Assembly: GCA_026873275.1 (NCBI GenBank)
Contig: JANTUC010000008.1
Span: 62,001-126,000, forward strand
Direction of reading: 5' to 3'
DNA length: 64,000 bases
Origin: Pseudopithomyces maydicus
Taxonomy: Eukaryota > Ascomycota > Dothideomycetes > Pleosporales > Didymosphaeriaceae
In this document: positions 24,531-35,334 of the stretch, piece by piece
How positions within the stretch are numbered: the first letter of the stretch is position 1
Layout: the number at the start of each line of letters is the position of its first letter
Notes under the pieces: generated by a model
What the model was told of the DNA's origin: nothing
Seen by the model: only the letters and a program-made list of their open reading frames with translations
The model's database searches: none
Position numbers and translations under genes: made by a program

Positions 24531-26657
24531 TCACACAATTGTCAGCTCTTCTATTGGCATAGACTCCCAACAGTCTAATAATTGCGTTGAGGCCCTTCTG
24601 TAATCGCTTTGGCCCGATTTAACCAATGCCCAAATCAGCCCTATACGCTCATAAGCGCCGGGAACATAAGAAGATTCGACTAGAACTAAGAAGCGGTCCA
24701 ATTGATGAGGTCCAGAAGTAAAGATTCTGAGACACACAACGTGAATGCAATCTGGAAGAAAACCCTCTGCTTTCGCCAGCCACTGTATGCTTCTTTGTAA
24801 TCGTATTTCATTTTCAGCCGGGATCTCCTTTCTCCGGAAATAGTTCTGTCCCGCTGGGTTGTCCGGATGGAAGGGCAATTCCAAGCGATCCCCGTTTGCA
24901 AAAGACAAAGATGGTTGTCCCTCTTTTGTTGCTGGCTGGTGCAGCAGGAGTCCTACAATACGCCCTCGAATGCTTATGTATCCGTCACTGACCTCACCAA
25001 ATGGATTCGAACTTTTGAGCATGCACTGTGCATCTCTGACTTCGATGTGGGCATGGAAGTTTTCATCCGATAGATGGAAACCCCACAGGACACGGCCATT
25101 TATGCTTGCCCACGAGAAAGTTGGTGCTCGATACGCTGGGCCGTGATCATTATTAGTACCCACCTGGCCAGTCACTTGGCGCCAGGCTAATTGTTTGATA
25201 AGTTGAGAATTATGCCAAAGGCCTGCAAGATATTTGAAACCGTGGACTTGATGGAATCTCGCTGCTAGACCGGATAGGGCCGGTAATTTGTCACTTGGGT
25301 ACGTTAGATGAAGGCCAGTGTAGTCAGTCATGGCGTTTTGCCATTCTTCCATGGTCGCTGGGACACTATGGCCGCTCGCTCGCCCAAGATTGTTCCATGC
25401 TATCGGGCACTCGCAGAAACAAGCGGACTTACAAGTCCATTGCACTTCTCCGTTTGTAAAATTTATAAGCCTTTTTGCAAGTTTCTTCTCTTGAAATGCC
25501 CAGGCCCTCATATCTAATGGATCTGTTGTTGCTCAACCTTTCGAAAGATGGAATCCCGTTTTTGGTACTTTTTGAATTTGCAACACTGGCTTCGGCTCTT
25601 TATCATCACTCCACGCAACGACAACAGGTCCGCATGCAACGGGCGTCCGAGGATCCAAGAAAGGATCTTCCGTGCTACGACAGCAGCTTGCAGCGATGAC
25701 AATAAGTGCGTTTTCGTACACGTCAGCCTACAGTCAATCAGCTCATCGTTAAGTCATTGAAAGCTGGCTAAATACCATCTTTGCCGCTTCTCTATGCCAC
25801 TCCTGACTGTCATCCTGTTTTATGCAAAGAGAGTCTATCCATAGGTAATTAACGCCCAATGTCTGACAAAACCAAATTGCATCGCGGTATGTTTGCGGAA
25901 GCGTGTCCCAGGCGACCAGATGGTTCATCGATGCCTCATTAGTGCTTTTCAACGTAAGACTTTGCGAAGTTCCCCATGGATGGCTTAATGCAGCGTAGCG
26001 ATGAAAATCTGCGCTGGAGGTCTTGATGAGTCTTATCGAATCAACTCCATCCCCGACGAATAGAAGACGGGTGGGGTGTCATTCCTGCCCATATTGACAC
26101 TTCTCATGAGATGCAAGACATTTCCGTAGCATATTTCTGCAGAAAGAAACAGTTTCGCTCGATCTCGCTGATGAAGGGATGCCTTGCCACGTCTGAAAAC
26201 GCCCCCATGGCCTTGCCTGTTGACAAAGGGAGATCTGGAAATTGATATCTCTGATATCGTCATAGTCTGTCCGATTCCAATCCCGGAGCTTGGGGCTTAA
26301 TGTCCAACGCCAACAAAATCTTGTAGAGTCTGGGCTCATGTAATCTGAGAAAACGCTCACTTTGCTCATCTCATGCGATAACTCTGTGGCATATATTCTT
26401 CTTGATGTAAACATAATTTTGCAGTATACGCAGCTCAACTCAGAGCCTTCTCGAAGTCTCTCGAGGGAAATGTCCAACTCGATACCGTCCTTTCCTTCTT
26501 CGTAACCTAAATCCAGGTTACAACAAACTTTACAGCAACCAGTATGCTGCATGATCGATGGTCTTAGACTGTCATCTCTTAAAAGCGGATATGGAGGCAA
26601 CTTCGTCGGTATTGCCATCTGGCTGGCTTCGCTCGTCGCATCGGAACAGTTGGCCAT
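24531..26657 (-). pseudogene. HET-domain (heterokaryon incompatibility) gene with two in-frame stops
   Basis: Two exons, 26657-25776 and 25727-24531, with a 48-nt GT-AG intron (25775-25728); about 692 codons. The HET core is clear: HRYAALSHPWG, LPQTYRDAIWFCQTLG, NYLWIDSLCIKQDD, YENALIVIAAS, DMRAWAFQEK and an end ELTIV typical of the family. Upstream Cys/His pairs (CCKVCCNLDLG, CVYCKIMF) precede the domain, as in many HET proteins. Two TGA codons interrupt it in frame, at 26081-26079 (just before HPTRLLFVG) and 25535-25533 (just before ATTDPLDMRAW). No intron of plausible length removes either. HET proteins control non-self recognition and cell death after hyphal fusion. This copy looks inactivated but little decayed otherwise. 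Confidence 0.82.
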
Positions 26658-27412
26658 GTGTCCTCTCGAAGGCTACCGTGAATCACTTTTGGGCATTCAA
26701 TTCTTCTGAGCTTGGAAAAATGGGGATCATAGAGATGCGATGTTGTGTGAGATTCAGCCTGCTGACAAGGCAACGCCTAGGCAGCTATGACTTGGCGCAG
26801 ATTTGATTCCCCCTGCTTCCATTTCTTCGCTTAAGACAGCGAATCGGATTCGCCTGTGCTGGCACAATGCATATCAAGCATGACAAACACGATACAGCTG
26901 ACGAGTGATATGATGCCTTATTACGCTTCCTAAAATATTAATTTCCAGCCCTAGGTTTTAGGGTTACATTTCGCTTTACAATGAATATAAAAATAAATAA
27001 TAATTAAATTAATCAATTAAATGATAGTTAAGTTTTCTATTTTATTATTAATAAATTCTTATTATTATATATTTTCTTATTTTTTTAGTCTCTAGGTATA
27101 AATTAAAAATATTCAAAGGGGAGTTTTTATAAATTTTTTAATAAACTAGAGATAGTGTGCGTTCTCTAGCTATATAATAGCCCTAAAAATATATATAGAC
27201 TATTCTAATAATCCTTAGCTTCTTTTTACTTCCAAAACGCTGTCACCCCTCTTATAATAAGTATAAAACGGTTCGTAGTCGAGTATATTTAAAACTCCGA
27301 CGTGCTCTTATTTTATATATAAGCCGCATTGAAGACTGAGAACATTGGCAATCAATGATGGAAAGTCCAATTTTGCGTCTAGATATATTACCAATTGCAA
27401 TTACCAACTATC
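26658..27412. repeat. AT-rich repeat remnants
   Basis: No gene. 26930-27200 is strongly AT-rich and looks like RIP-affected transposon debris. 27225-27285 matches the middle of repeat family R1 (AAACGCTGTCACCCCTCTTA). 27283-27350 (AAACTCCGACGTGCTCTTAT ... AAGACTGAGAACATTGGCA) is shared with the flank upstream of the 5S gene (about 32917-32976). Confidence 0.5.
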
Positions 27413-27546
27413 ACATACGACCATAGAATCTTAGGAACTAGTTTTCCTGTCCGCTCCGCCATTTGCCACGGGACTGTATCCAGTAGTTATAGTTCTCGCT
27501 CCCCTGCTTTGGGTAGTATTAGTACTAAATACAGGTTCCGGTTTTG
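27413..27546 (+). repeat. 5S rRNA-derived chimeric repeat, copy 2
   Basis: Starts ACATACGACCATAGAATCTT and follows 5S rRNA to about 27467 (TTCCTGTCCGCTCCGCC). It then continues with the same non-5S tail as the copy at 18795 (GGGAC-GTATC, TTTGGGTAGTATTAGTA, ACAGGTTCCGG). Its 130-bp upstream flank resembles that of the full 5S gene at 33039. Confidence 0.65.
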
Positions 27547-28058
27547 AAAAGAATTAAGCGCCAGGATTTAGGGGCTGTTAAAGCAGCAAGACTAAGAGAG
27601 GCGGAGCAACCTTTACAAGACCGGGAGCTGTAAAATTAGCATATCCTGGTCTAAATAGGTCCGTCCCAAGAACCTGCTGCAGAACTCAGGTTATCAAGTA
27701 CATGTTACAGGCTTCCAGTCAGCGGGTGCCAACTGGTAATATCATTCATACTCAATAAGTGGTAAATAGGCTGGATGTATTTAAGGAGTTTTAGTCCCAA
27801 TCTATACTCACCAAATCGCATACAACAAAACATGTGTCTAGTCTTTAATATTGGGCTGCCCCGCAGCGACTTCTTACTCACAGAACAAAGCTAAGCTAGA
27901 GGTATCATATAAAGCCGAGCTTAAAGCATTATACAACACATCTTTAATTACAGGGAAGTTAATGATAAATGCAACTGAACACCTCCCCTAACCCCGTATT
28001 CATCCCGCGCCTTAGATAAAAGTGACTTGGATAGATTAATTAATACTAGAGAGGAAAG
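27547..28058. other. gene-poor stretch
   Basis: No gene, RNA or recognised repeat. It ends with GAAAG (28054-28058), the 5' target-site duplication of the solo LTR. Confidence 0.45.
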
Positions 28059-28444
28059 TGTTACGAACCAGAATTGTGGATAGGGAAGGCAGCGCTTAAG
28101 GATGGGCTACCGACGAGTTATAAGCAAGTCAGCAGCCAAGGCACTAGGAAAGCCGTTGCGTGACCTGCTCAGTTGATCAGTATCACTGAGCAGTTAGGCA
28201 TATTACGTGACTAGCTCAGTCGATTAGTACGACTGAGCAACTGAGCAGCACCTGTATATAGTTCACAAAGATTCTCTCTGAATCTTCGTGTTTAACCTCG
28301 TTAGCAATCTATTGTTTGGATCTCAAATAACGCCTTGTATCTGTTCAGTTCTCGCGAGAGAACTGCTCCAACCGTTCACCTGCTCACGTGCCCGAGAACC
28401 AACCCTAGCGCCTTCTGGACTAGCTACCCAGTAAGTACTTTACA
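28059..28444 (+). mobile_element. solo LTR, 386 bp, TSD GAAAG
   Basis: Begins TGTTACGAACC and ends ACTTTACA, flanked on both sides by GAAAG (28054-28058 and 28445-28449). This is a 5-bp target-site duplication as made by LTR-retrotransposon integrase. It has a TATA-like TGTATATAG at about 28252. Two near-tandem hairpins lie in the U3-like part: TGCTCAGT/ACTGAGCA (28166-28173 with 28185-28192) and GCTCAGTCG/CGACTGAGC (28214-28222 with 28230-28238). No internal domain remains, so it arose by LTR-LTR recombination. It is not obviously the LTR of either retrotransposon at 39-53 kb. Confidence 0.82.
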
Positions 28445-28449
28445 GAAAG

Positions 28450-29665
28450 ACTTGAGGCCAAGTTTGGGAACACGTAGGCGGTGCTGAACAATGACGAGTA
28501 CGTGGCCAAGTTCGAGATGATATCAAGGTGATTGTACGCGTGCATATCCGCGGTTGTGTTTTCATCAACATCGCGAAGTGGCTCAAGGTCGCGTCCATGC
28601 TATCGGAGGGGCACCCCATGATTTCTCCCAACTCATTGAGGGACCCTTTGTTGACCCCAAGAAACTACCCCGAAACATTCATAGTAAGGGGAACATCATC
28701 AGTAGTGGGCACTGACGAAACTGCTGAAGTCCTCGCCCAGTGTCGTGAACGCGGATATCTGCTTGATCTTCCGGTCCCGGCTCAGTTCCAAGTTGTACAG
28801 GATGGTGACCAAATCTAAGTATGCTATATTAAGTACTGCGTTCTACTGTTGATCTCGTTACCGTTTAAGTGCTTGGTGCACCCCTTGAACCGCGCTCAAC
28901 GACTTGTGTGGGCATCAGTGTATGGGGAAGTGCGCGATCCACTCCGCGGGCATGGTCATGGTTGGGTCTCTGAGCACAACCACACCCAGGAGCTCTCTAT
29001 ACCTTGTCTTCCCGTCCTATCAGTCCGTGTGCGGACGCTTCCCTATAGGGGCTCATTAACGCAGAGCTGTGTCTGCAGCTGTAGACGTCGCTATACCAGA
29101 ATATGATCCACAGCGGACCTGGCTACAGGTGGTGCGTCATACTGTGCAACTACCAAGTTAGCTGTGGGGATACTTGGTTCGTCAGCTACATCCTCTTCTT
29201 CTACTTCTACTTATACAGGTACGCGATAGAGGACTTTACGGAGATCATCAACGCGTACGTTAGCGTGGCACATGAAAAGTCTACTCACTCGCATCGCAAT
29301 TTTAGGCCCCTATAAGTTTTGTGGTAAGCGGTTCGTACATCAATTATAAGTTTCACTACAAATCAGGGCTACCCCTGGCACGGTCAAAGTTTTACTAATA
29401 GTCTGTACCTTGAGATGTTTTTACATCGTGTCGTCGGTCGCGGACCCATCGCACGGCTCTACTGTAGTACGGGACAAAAGTAGTATCCGGGCCGATTGTG
29501 GAGTAGCAGGAAAGGTAGAGAGAGGTATACAGAACATTTAATCTAATTCTACTCACTAATCACGTACTATTGCAATTCATGAATACATACACCCAATTTA
29601 ACAGATACACTAAATCTGACAGTAGTAAGATAGTCTCTTAATCCCATAGAAAGAAAACACTAATT
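28450..29665. other. unassigned region with broken open frames
   Basis: Plus-strand frames at 28528-28818 (ending AQCRERGYLLDLPVPAQFQ), 28849-29106 and 29103-29315 have protein-like composition but no recognised domain, no shared splice structure and no good ATG. It could be a decayed gene or transposon. I cannot assign it. Confidence 0.35.
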
Positions 29666-31493
29666 CTAGGCTCCACGCTCACACCTTAGCCGTACCCTAC
29701 CTGAGTCCCGCATTCGCAGTAAAAGCTGCATGTCACAGTCGTTAATCACCCGCTCAACCCTCTCCCTTGCCTGCTCTCCTGTCTCCCCCTCCTCCTGTAC
29801 AATGCTCAACTGATGCCTGTGCATCAATAGTGCCAGCACAGCGACAAACTCGACCTGGGAGAACTTTAGCCCTGGGCTGAAAGCGGGAAGCTTACGTCAG
29901 TATATGTACAGCATGCGCATTGGAAAGCGGGTCCCTTACCAGTTCTGCCCCCCATCGGACCACGGGAAGAACGTATCCCGTGGAGGCGTAATCAGCGACT
30001 CCTGTCTATTACCGTTTGTGAAGATCCATCGGCGGGGATTCCATGCTAGCGGATCAGGCCAGTACTGAGGGTGTGTGTGTACGGCGAGGAGGCTGGGGCT
30101 CGTGCTTGTGTTGCCGGGGATGACGATGGAGCGGGTTTGGACTACGAGGGTTTGGGGCTCGGTACTTGTGTGCTTTGGGAGCGAGAGGATTGGGGGTAGA
30201 GACGGAGTGTTTCATGCTGTACCAATCAGCATAAACCTTGAAAACCCTGAACCCATTAACTGACTAGCACAGCGCGGCAACGGATCAGCTGGGGGAACAG
30301 ATGGGCATAGTCCCAATCGTCTACATCCCCCGGTAACCTTCGAACTTCTTCAGCTACCCAGCTCTGCACTTCGGGGGCTGTGGCGAGCAGGAAGGCGGCA
30401 AATGCAAGGGTGTTAGCTGTCGTGTCGTGGCCGGCGAAATTGATCACGAAGATGTTGCCGAAGATTTCGGCAATGGAGAGGCCTTTTGAATTCTTGGAGT
30501 CTTTGCTGCTTGCATCGTACGTGTTTGACGCCTTGACCAAAGATGTCATTAGGCTCCCGGCTCCCGAATTTCCCGTTTTCAACTCTGCGGTCTCCTCGTC
30601 CAGCATCCGCTCTATATGATTCTTGAAATCTTCTGCGGCCTTGCCGATTTGCCGCAAAGCTTTTGGAACAAATGGAAAGGATAGGTATTGTCGTGGAATA
30701 AGCATAAGCAAGATGGCGTTATCCAACACCATGGACAGTGCATCGCGATATGAGAATGCCCCATCGGGGTCAACATCCTTTCCGTCCGCGGAATGGAAGC
30801 TGAACGAGCGACCGAATCCGGTGGCAGCGAGAACGTTTAATGAGAGCGTACGTGTATCTTTCGAAACACTTACGATGCCGTCGGCCAAGCTCGTGCTCGT
30901 GGTCCACGATGCGAGCATTTGCTTCGTCTGCGCTAGAGATTCGCGCCAGACGAACTTCATGAGGCTTTCGTTGAAGGGAGCAGCGAGGACTCTTCTGTGG
31001 CGTGGCCAGTTCTCCAGGTTCGCTGTCGAGATACAGGGTCCATATACTTCGAGGAGCTCTGCATTATGTCAGATTCTTGGAATTGAATAGCACGAGTGTT
31101 ATGAGCCGCACTGTAATTCTCCGTCGGGCGTATAAAGTTTAGTCTCCGGGTGAAAATGTCATGGATTGCCTCGGAGTCGCATACTTCGACGTGAATCCCG
31201 CGGGGCGTGACGCGAGCAAATATAGGGCCGTAACGAAGGTGGGAGGCAGCTTTGTCAAGGAAGAACCAACCGCGTCGCAAATACGGAACAAAAGTAGGCA
31301 GCACAGCGGGGGGCAGTAGATCGATGAATTTGAAGAAGTGAGGCTCGATGGTCTGAAATGGGATATTTAACGGGTCAATAGGCACCCGTATAAGCGGGAT
31401 GCCCATGGCTGAAGCTCGCTTGTAATTGAGCTCCAAGCAGATAAGGCTGTAGCCCAAGTACAAGCCGACAATAGCGACGAAGTATTCCAGCAT
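29666..31493 (-). CDS. cytochrome P450 (one frame break in a C run)
   Basis: Membrane-anchored P450 monooxygenase in four exons: 31493-31112, 31058-30265, 30216-29940 and 29876-29666; introns of 53, 48 and 63 nt, all GT-AG. It starts MLEYFVAIVGLYLGYSLICL (membrane anchor). It has the C-helix WPRHRR, the I-helix FAGHDTTANTLAF, the K-helix HETLRLYP and heme loop FPWSDGGQNCPGLKF, split by the last intron within the Cys codon. The coding total is one base short of a multiple of three. Between HETLRLYP and ILSLPKHTS the frame slips at five C's (plus-strand G's 30192-30196). All other motifs are intact, so this is a recent mutation or an assembly error. The gene lies 150 bp downstream of an O-methyltransferase fragment on the same strand, suggesting a former secondary-metabolite locus. 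Confidence 0.82.
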
Positions 31494-31642
31494 TTTGGGG
31501 GTCACTGTTCGTGAAGTGGAAAAGCGGAGAGTGGTAACAGAGTGGGTGGTGACAGGAGAAGATGAAAAGCAGGCAATCCCGCCCAAAATCTGGGAGGCGC
31601 CTGTGCCACCTGTGCCACCTTGAACGTACCCACTGTATCCAA

Positions 31643-32713
31643 TTACCAGCGCCAGTGCTCACCGGCCGCCCCAATCCACAGCGCATGTGGGTGCAGTATA
31701 TATATTATTATATGTATGCACGCAGTAACGTCAGGAAATTTTTCCGCAATTGCGATGCTCACTTGACCATGCGAGCCGCCAACAGCGACAATAGTGCCCC
31801 TCCCGATGGAACCGAAATCAAAATTATCGACCAAGTGCTTGACGCTATAGGATGAGTGAAGATGAGAGAAGCTCATAGCTCGAAGAAATTGCTCGTGGCG
31901 TTTATCGTCCTCCTTGATGACATCAAATGGATTTTCGTCCGTGTTATGGGCAAGCGAATATCCCTATAAGCCATCATCAGTTCTCAAATCCCAAAGTATC
32001 AGCGACATACTTACCGCTTGGTTCGGCTCTTCAGAACCAGGCCACTTCTCTGTGGCATCAACTGCCTACGTTGCAAGTTAGTGGCCACGCGTTAAGCTTA
32101 CGAGACACGAGCCCGAGTCAAGGCAGGCCGAAACTCCTGCGCAATGTTCATAGTCCATGCCTCCAACATTGGATTGTTCAAAAGCATCTTTGAAGCAGCA
32201 GTATGAACGATGGTCCCTTTCCGGACTTCCCTGAATACGTGCTGACTTGTAGCGACACGAAGGAAACGCGTCACATCCTGCTCATTCAATGAGCATGCCT
32301 TTGCCAGGTCTGCAAACGTCGCTTCACCATCGAGAGGGACTGAGTATGCGATTCGGTGTCGAGAAAGGAACTGTATACACAATAGCAGGTATTGCTGGAA
32401 GTTTGAGTTAGACATCTAGGATACATGGTGCATTGGGACCACTTACCTGACCCGAACACTCCACGATCAGGCCCAAGGGCCCAAGTAAGAGGTCATGCAA
32501 TTCGTAAGCAGTTTCAACGGCAGTTTCTCGCATAGCCGCCACTTCAGCAGGTAATTCTTCACCGAGCTTCAGATTGTCACCATGCTCAAAGGAAGGCTCA
32601 GGTAGATGCAGGGCTCTGAAGCGCCCTGCAAATCCGCCCGCATTCTTCTCAATCCGCTTCACGAGGGTAGTAATACTTTGTTCTGTGGGCGCCTTCTTGC
32701 GACAACGAAAATG
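31643..32713 (-). pseudogene. truncated fungal O-methyltransferase
   Basis: Resembles SAM-dependent O-methyltransferases of fungal metabolite clusters. Readable exons are about 32713-32447, 32370-about 32105, 32065-32015 and 31963-31643. They encode PSFEHGDNLKLGEELPAEV, ELHDLLLGPLGL, the winged-helix part YSVPLDGEATFADLAKAC and VFREVRKGTIVHTAASKML, then AVDATEKWPGSEEPNQ, and SAM motif I TIVAVGGSHGQVSIAIAEKF. Homology stops at about 31740, right after motif I. The catalytic C-terminal half is absent and unrelated AT-rich sequence follows. No ATG is found in frame at the 5' end (TAA at 32716-32714), and the splice near 32100 does not keep phase with a good donor. It is therefore a fragment. The family is confident, the exon edges less so. 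Confidence 0.75.
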
Positions 32714-33038
32714 TTATGGACCAGAGCTACTTCATGAGACCTGCGTTTTCTCTGTACAGAAAAGTTATAATGTATGTTCATTCGTGGAAAGGTTGCCTTT
32801 AATGAATGTGTTCTCCATGATTTAAATGTTTGCGATGCGTAAGTCACGTTCATGTCTTGCTATCAGTAAAAACTCCATCTATCAATGATTCATCTATCCA
32901 TAAGGTTAAGTATATCGAAAACTCCGACGTCCTCTTATGTTATATAGAAGTTGTATTGAACACTAAGAACATCGGCAGTCAGGGATCAGCCCGACTGTGT
33001 ATATTTGGATATATTTCTAATTGCAACCATGAATTATC
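32714..33038. other. 5' flank of the 5S rRNA gene, partly repeated
   Basis: No protein gene. 32917-32976 (AAAACTCCGACGTCCTCTTA ... CACTAAGAACATCGGCA) recurs at 27283-27350, upstream of the 5S-derived repeat. A duplicated 5S locus is therefore likely. Confidence 0.5.
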
Positions 33039-33157
33039 ACATACGACCATAGGATCTTGAGAACTAGGCTTCCCGTCCGCTCAGCCATATATAAGCAGGA
33101 TACCGGCGGATTAGTAGTTAGGTGGGTGACCACTAGCGAATCCCCGCTGTTGTATGT
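33039..33157 (+). rRNA. 5S ribosomal RNA (solitary gene)
   Basis: 119 nt from ACATACGACCATAGGATCTT to GCTGTTGTATGT, followed by a T run (Pol III terminator). The sequence agrees with ascomycete 5S rRNA throughout (CTTCCCGTCCGCTCAGCC; GATTAGTAGTTAGGTGGGTG; ACCACTAGCGAATCC). The terminal helix pairs fully over nine positions (33039-33047 with 33149-33157, one G-U). Helix II pairs as GG+ATCTTG with CAGGAT-A-CC, keeping the usual bulged A. Paired stems at both places argue for a functional gene. Dispersed single 5S genes, outside the rDNA array, are normal in filamentous ascomycetes. Confidence 0.9.
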
Positions 33158-33713
33158 TTTTGCAATTTTTTATCATCTAGTAGTAGCAGTATATCGTGAA
33201 TGTCCTTCATAAGTAGCTTTATTTTTGTACGTTATTAAAAGATTGGAGTGATTCCTATCTAGTCACCTGGTAATGCGATAGCCCTAAAGACAGATCCTCC
33301 TCTAATCTAAACCTTGTGGTTATCCATTTCATCAGAGCTATGCTGTCACTTGAAAGAAACAATAGATTTGAATTCGTTTAGAGACGTGATTTCAATGATT
33401 GTGTTCCTTCTAAATCAACAACTTCAATTACGGTCTAGGAGCTGCGATTTTTAGGAAATTCAATCTATCGCAATGATTGGATGGGAGAGTAGGCACCGGG
33501 GATCCGATGCTGTATTCAACGAGGCTCTGTATTACTACATCCGGAAGGTTCAGGGGTACGCTGCTTAGCGTCCTGTCGCGGCGCGCTGGCCTTGGCGCGA
33601 AGCCGGAACTTTTTTAACTTCTACATTGAACGCTTCAGCCTTCCATTGTTGGCTTCCGCGCTCCCGCATCGCCGTCCCACGCTCGCTGGTGCTGCTGCGT
33701 GGCGTCCCCGTCA
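33158..33713. other. intergenic
   Basis: Between the 5S gene and the Mtf2-like gene. No feature recognised. It holds the promoter of the downstream gene. Confidence 0.45.
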
Positions 33714-35072
33714 ATGTCTGTGTGCTTGTGCAGCTTCCGGGCATTGGCGCGCTCTCGTACACCGAATCCGAAGACGCTCGCTCCTTTCTTGTACCAGACT
33801 GCGACTATCCAGCAACGCTACTCGGTCAGTCGCCGCAGCGCATCCAATTCGTCGAATCCGTCCAGACCCGAACACGATGTTCCCTTCGAGGACGAAAAGT
33901 TGCCGCCGGCTGTAGACGAGGCGAAGTCGAGTCGCCAAACGACTATCACGGGCAGCGAGCGCGCCGCTTTCGAAACGCTGTACAAGAAGTTCAACAATGC
34001 TGATCAGAAGAGCTTGAATGAACATGAGCTGGATCAAATCGCCGATGAGTACTATGAGGACGATGACGACAATGCGAAGGACAATATGCCCGAGGATTTA
34101 GACTCATTGTTCGATACGGTGCTTGCTGGCCAAACGCCACCGCGGCCGTTCGACCAGAAGAATAAGTCGATTGGCTTGGAGAACCTTGCGAAGCAGGTTC
34201 TTCAACCTGAACAAGATTCAAGGAGGAAGAAGCTAAAGGAGGAGGCCGCCAAGAAGCAGGCGGACATCAAGAAGCTCCGTCGCGAAGAAAAAGACAGGGT
34301 CAAGTCTCTACTGGAAGCTGCACCGACAGACCAAGCGCTCTGGGCCGTCCTAGAAAAAGAAGTCTTCTCCGTGATCCACAGCCTGGAACTCGACCAGAAC
34401 AACCCCGGTAGCTCGAACGGCAAGCTCAAACCGAAGGCCATCGCCAGGAACCGTTCAAAATCTTCCCGAAGCAACGAATTATCCCCCAGCGATCCTACCA
34501 TCGTCTTCCCAAACTACCCCTCCCACCTCTCGACCGCCGCCAAAACCCTGCGCTCCCGATTCCCCGCCTCCCCGCTCCTCTTCAACATCGTCCCCCGCGT
34601 CAAGGAGCTAGGCCGCTCCTCCTACGCCCTCGGCGCCTCGACCAACCTCTACAAAGTCATCATCATCGCCGCCTTCCGCCAGAACCACTCGTACTCGCAG
34701 ATCTGCTCCCTGCTGCAGGACATGGACAACGGCGGCATCGAGTACGACTACGACGTGGTCACCATCCTCGACGAGGTGCTGAAGACGCACACCGACGCTC
34801 TGCGCGGCTCCTACGGAAAGGGCATCCAGACAGCCATGTACATGGACCTGCACTCCGACGGCATCAAGCAGCTGCAAGCCTGGAGCTCGGCCGTCAAGCA
34901 GCGCGTGGGGTACTTTGGGGATGAGCGGATGAGGGCAGGCCACACGATTAGGCGGACGGTGACGAATCGTCCGACGAAGTACAGGGGCCCGCTGGATAGG
35001 ATTTGGACTCCTCGGGAAAAGGTCGGAGCGGGGAAGATGGAGGGGGAGGGGGAGGGGAAGGTCGCAGGATAA
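33714..35072 (+). CDS. Mtf2-like mitochondrial protein
   Basis: The ATG at 33714 gives an Arg/Ser-rich, acidic-poor N-terminus (MSVCLCSFRALARSRTPNPK, then QRYSVSRRSASNSS), a likely mitochondrial presequence. After a charged middle with coiled-coil-like KKLKEEAAKKQADIKKLRRE comes a C-terminal domain like that of fungal Mtf2/Nam1 proteins: TLRSRFPASPLLFNIVPRVK, LGRSSYALGASTNLYKVII, MDNGGIEYDYDVVTILDEV. Yeast Mtf2/Nam1 acts in mitochondrial transcript processing and translation; the same role here is inferred from the domain. The frame stops at 35072 in a GGGGGAGGGGGAGGGG tract. A further acidic, coding-like stretch (NIPFVDERVAGTEIS ... VDEKRNV) runs in the next frame to 35334. A one-base length error in the G tract may have cut off about 85 residues. 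Confidence 0.68.
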   Translation: MSVCLCSFRALARSRTPNPKTLAPFLYQTATIQQRYSVSRRSASNSSNPSRPEHDVPFEDEKLPPAVDEAKSSRQTTITGSERAAFETLYKKFNNADQKSLNEHELDQIADEYYEDDDDNAKDNMPEDLDSLFDTVLAGQTPPRPFDQKNKSIGLENLAKQVLQPEQDSRRKKLKEEAAKKQADIKKLRREEKDRVKSLLEAAPTDQALWAVLEKEVFSVIHSLELDQNNPGSSNGKLKPKAIARNRSKSSRSNELSPSDPTIVFPNYPSHLSTAAKTLRSRFPASPLLFNIVPRVKELGRSSYALGASTNLYKVIIIAAFRQNHSYSQICSLLQDMDNGGIEYDYDVVTILDEVLKTHTDALRGSYGKGIQTAMYMDLHSDGIKQLQAWSSAVKQRVGYFGDERMRAGHTIRRTVTNRPTKYRGPLDRIWTPREKVGAGKMEGEGEGKVAG

Positions 35073-35334
35073 TATCCCGTTTGTGGATGAGCGTGTTGCG
35101 GGGACTGAAATTTCGGCTAAGGGCGACAGCGCTTTGGAACCTGAGGTTTCGTTTGGGACGGAAGGTTTTCAAAGGGATGCGGTGGAGGCCCCTGTTGAAG
35201 TTGAGTCGGTGCCTGCTGAGCATGGTGTCGAGGTAAGTGTGCCGCCGGTTGAGGCTGTGTCTGCGGCTGGGGAAGAAGTACTGCCATCGGCATCGACATC
35301 AACGGAGAAGGTCGACGAGAAACGAAATGTATAA

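Noticed and set aside
25533..26081. Possible programmed UGA readthrough in the HET gene
   Set aside because: Two separate TGA codons with no recoding element that I can see; ordinary inactivation is simpler.
26950..26975. Telomere-like TTTTAGGGTTAC
   Set aside because: A single unit inside AT-rich debris, not an array.
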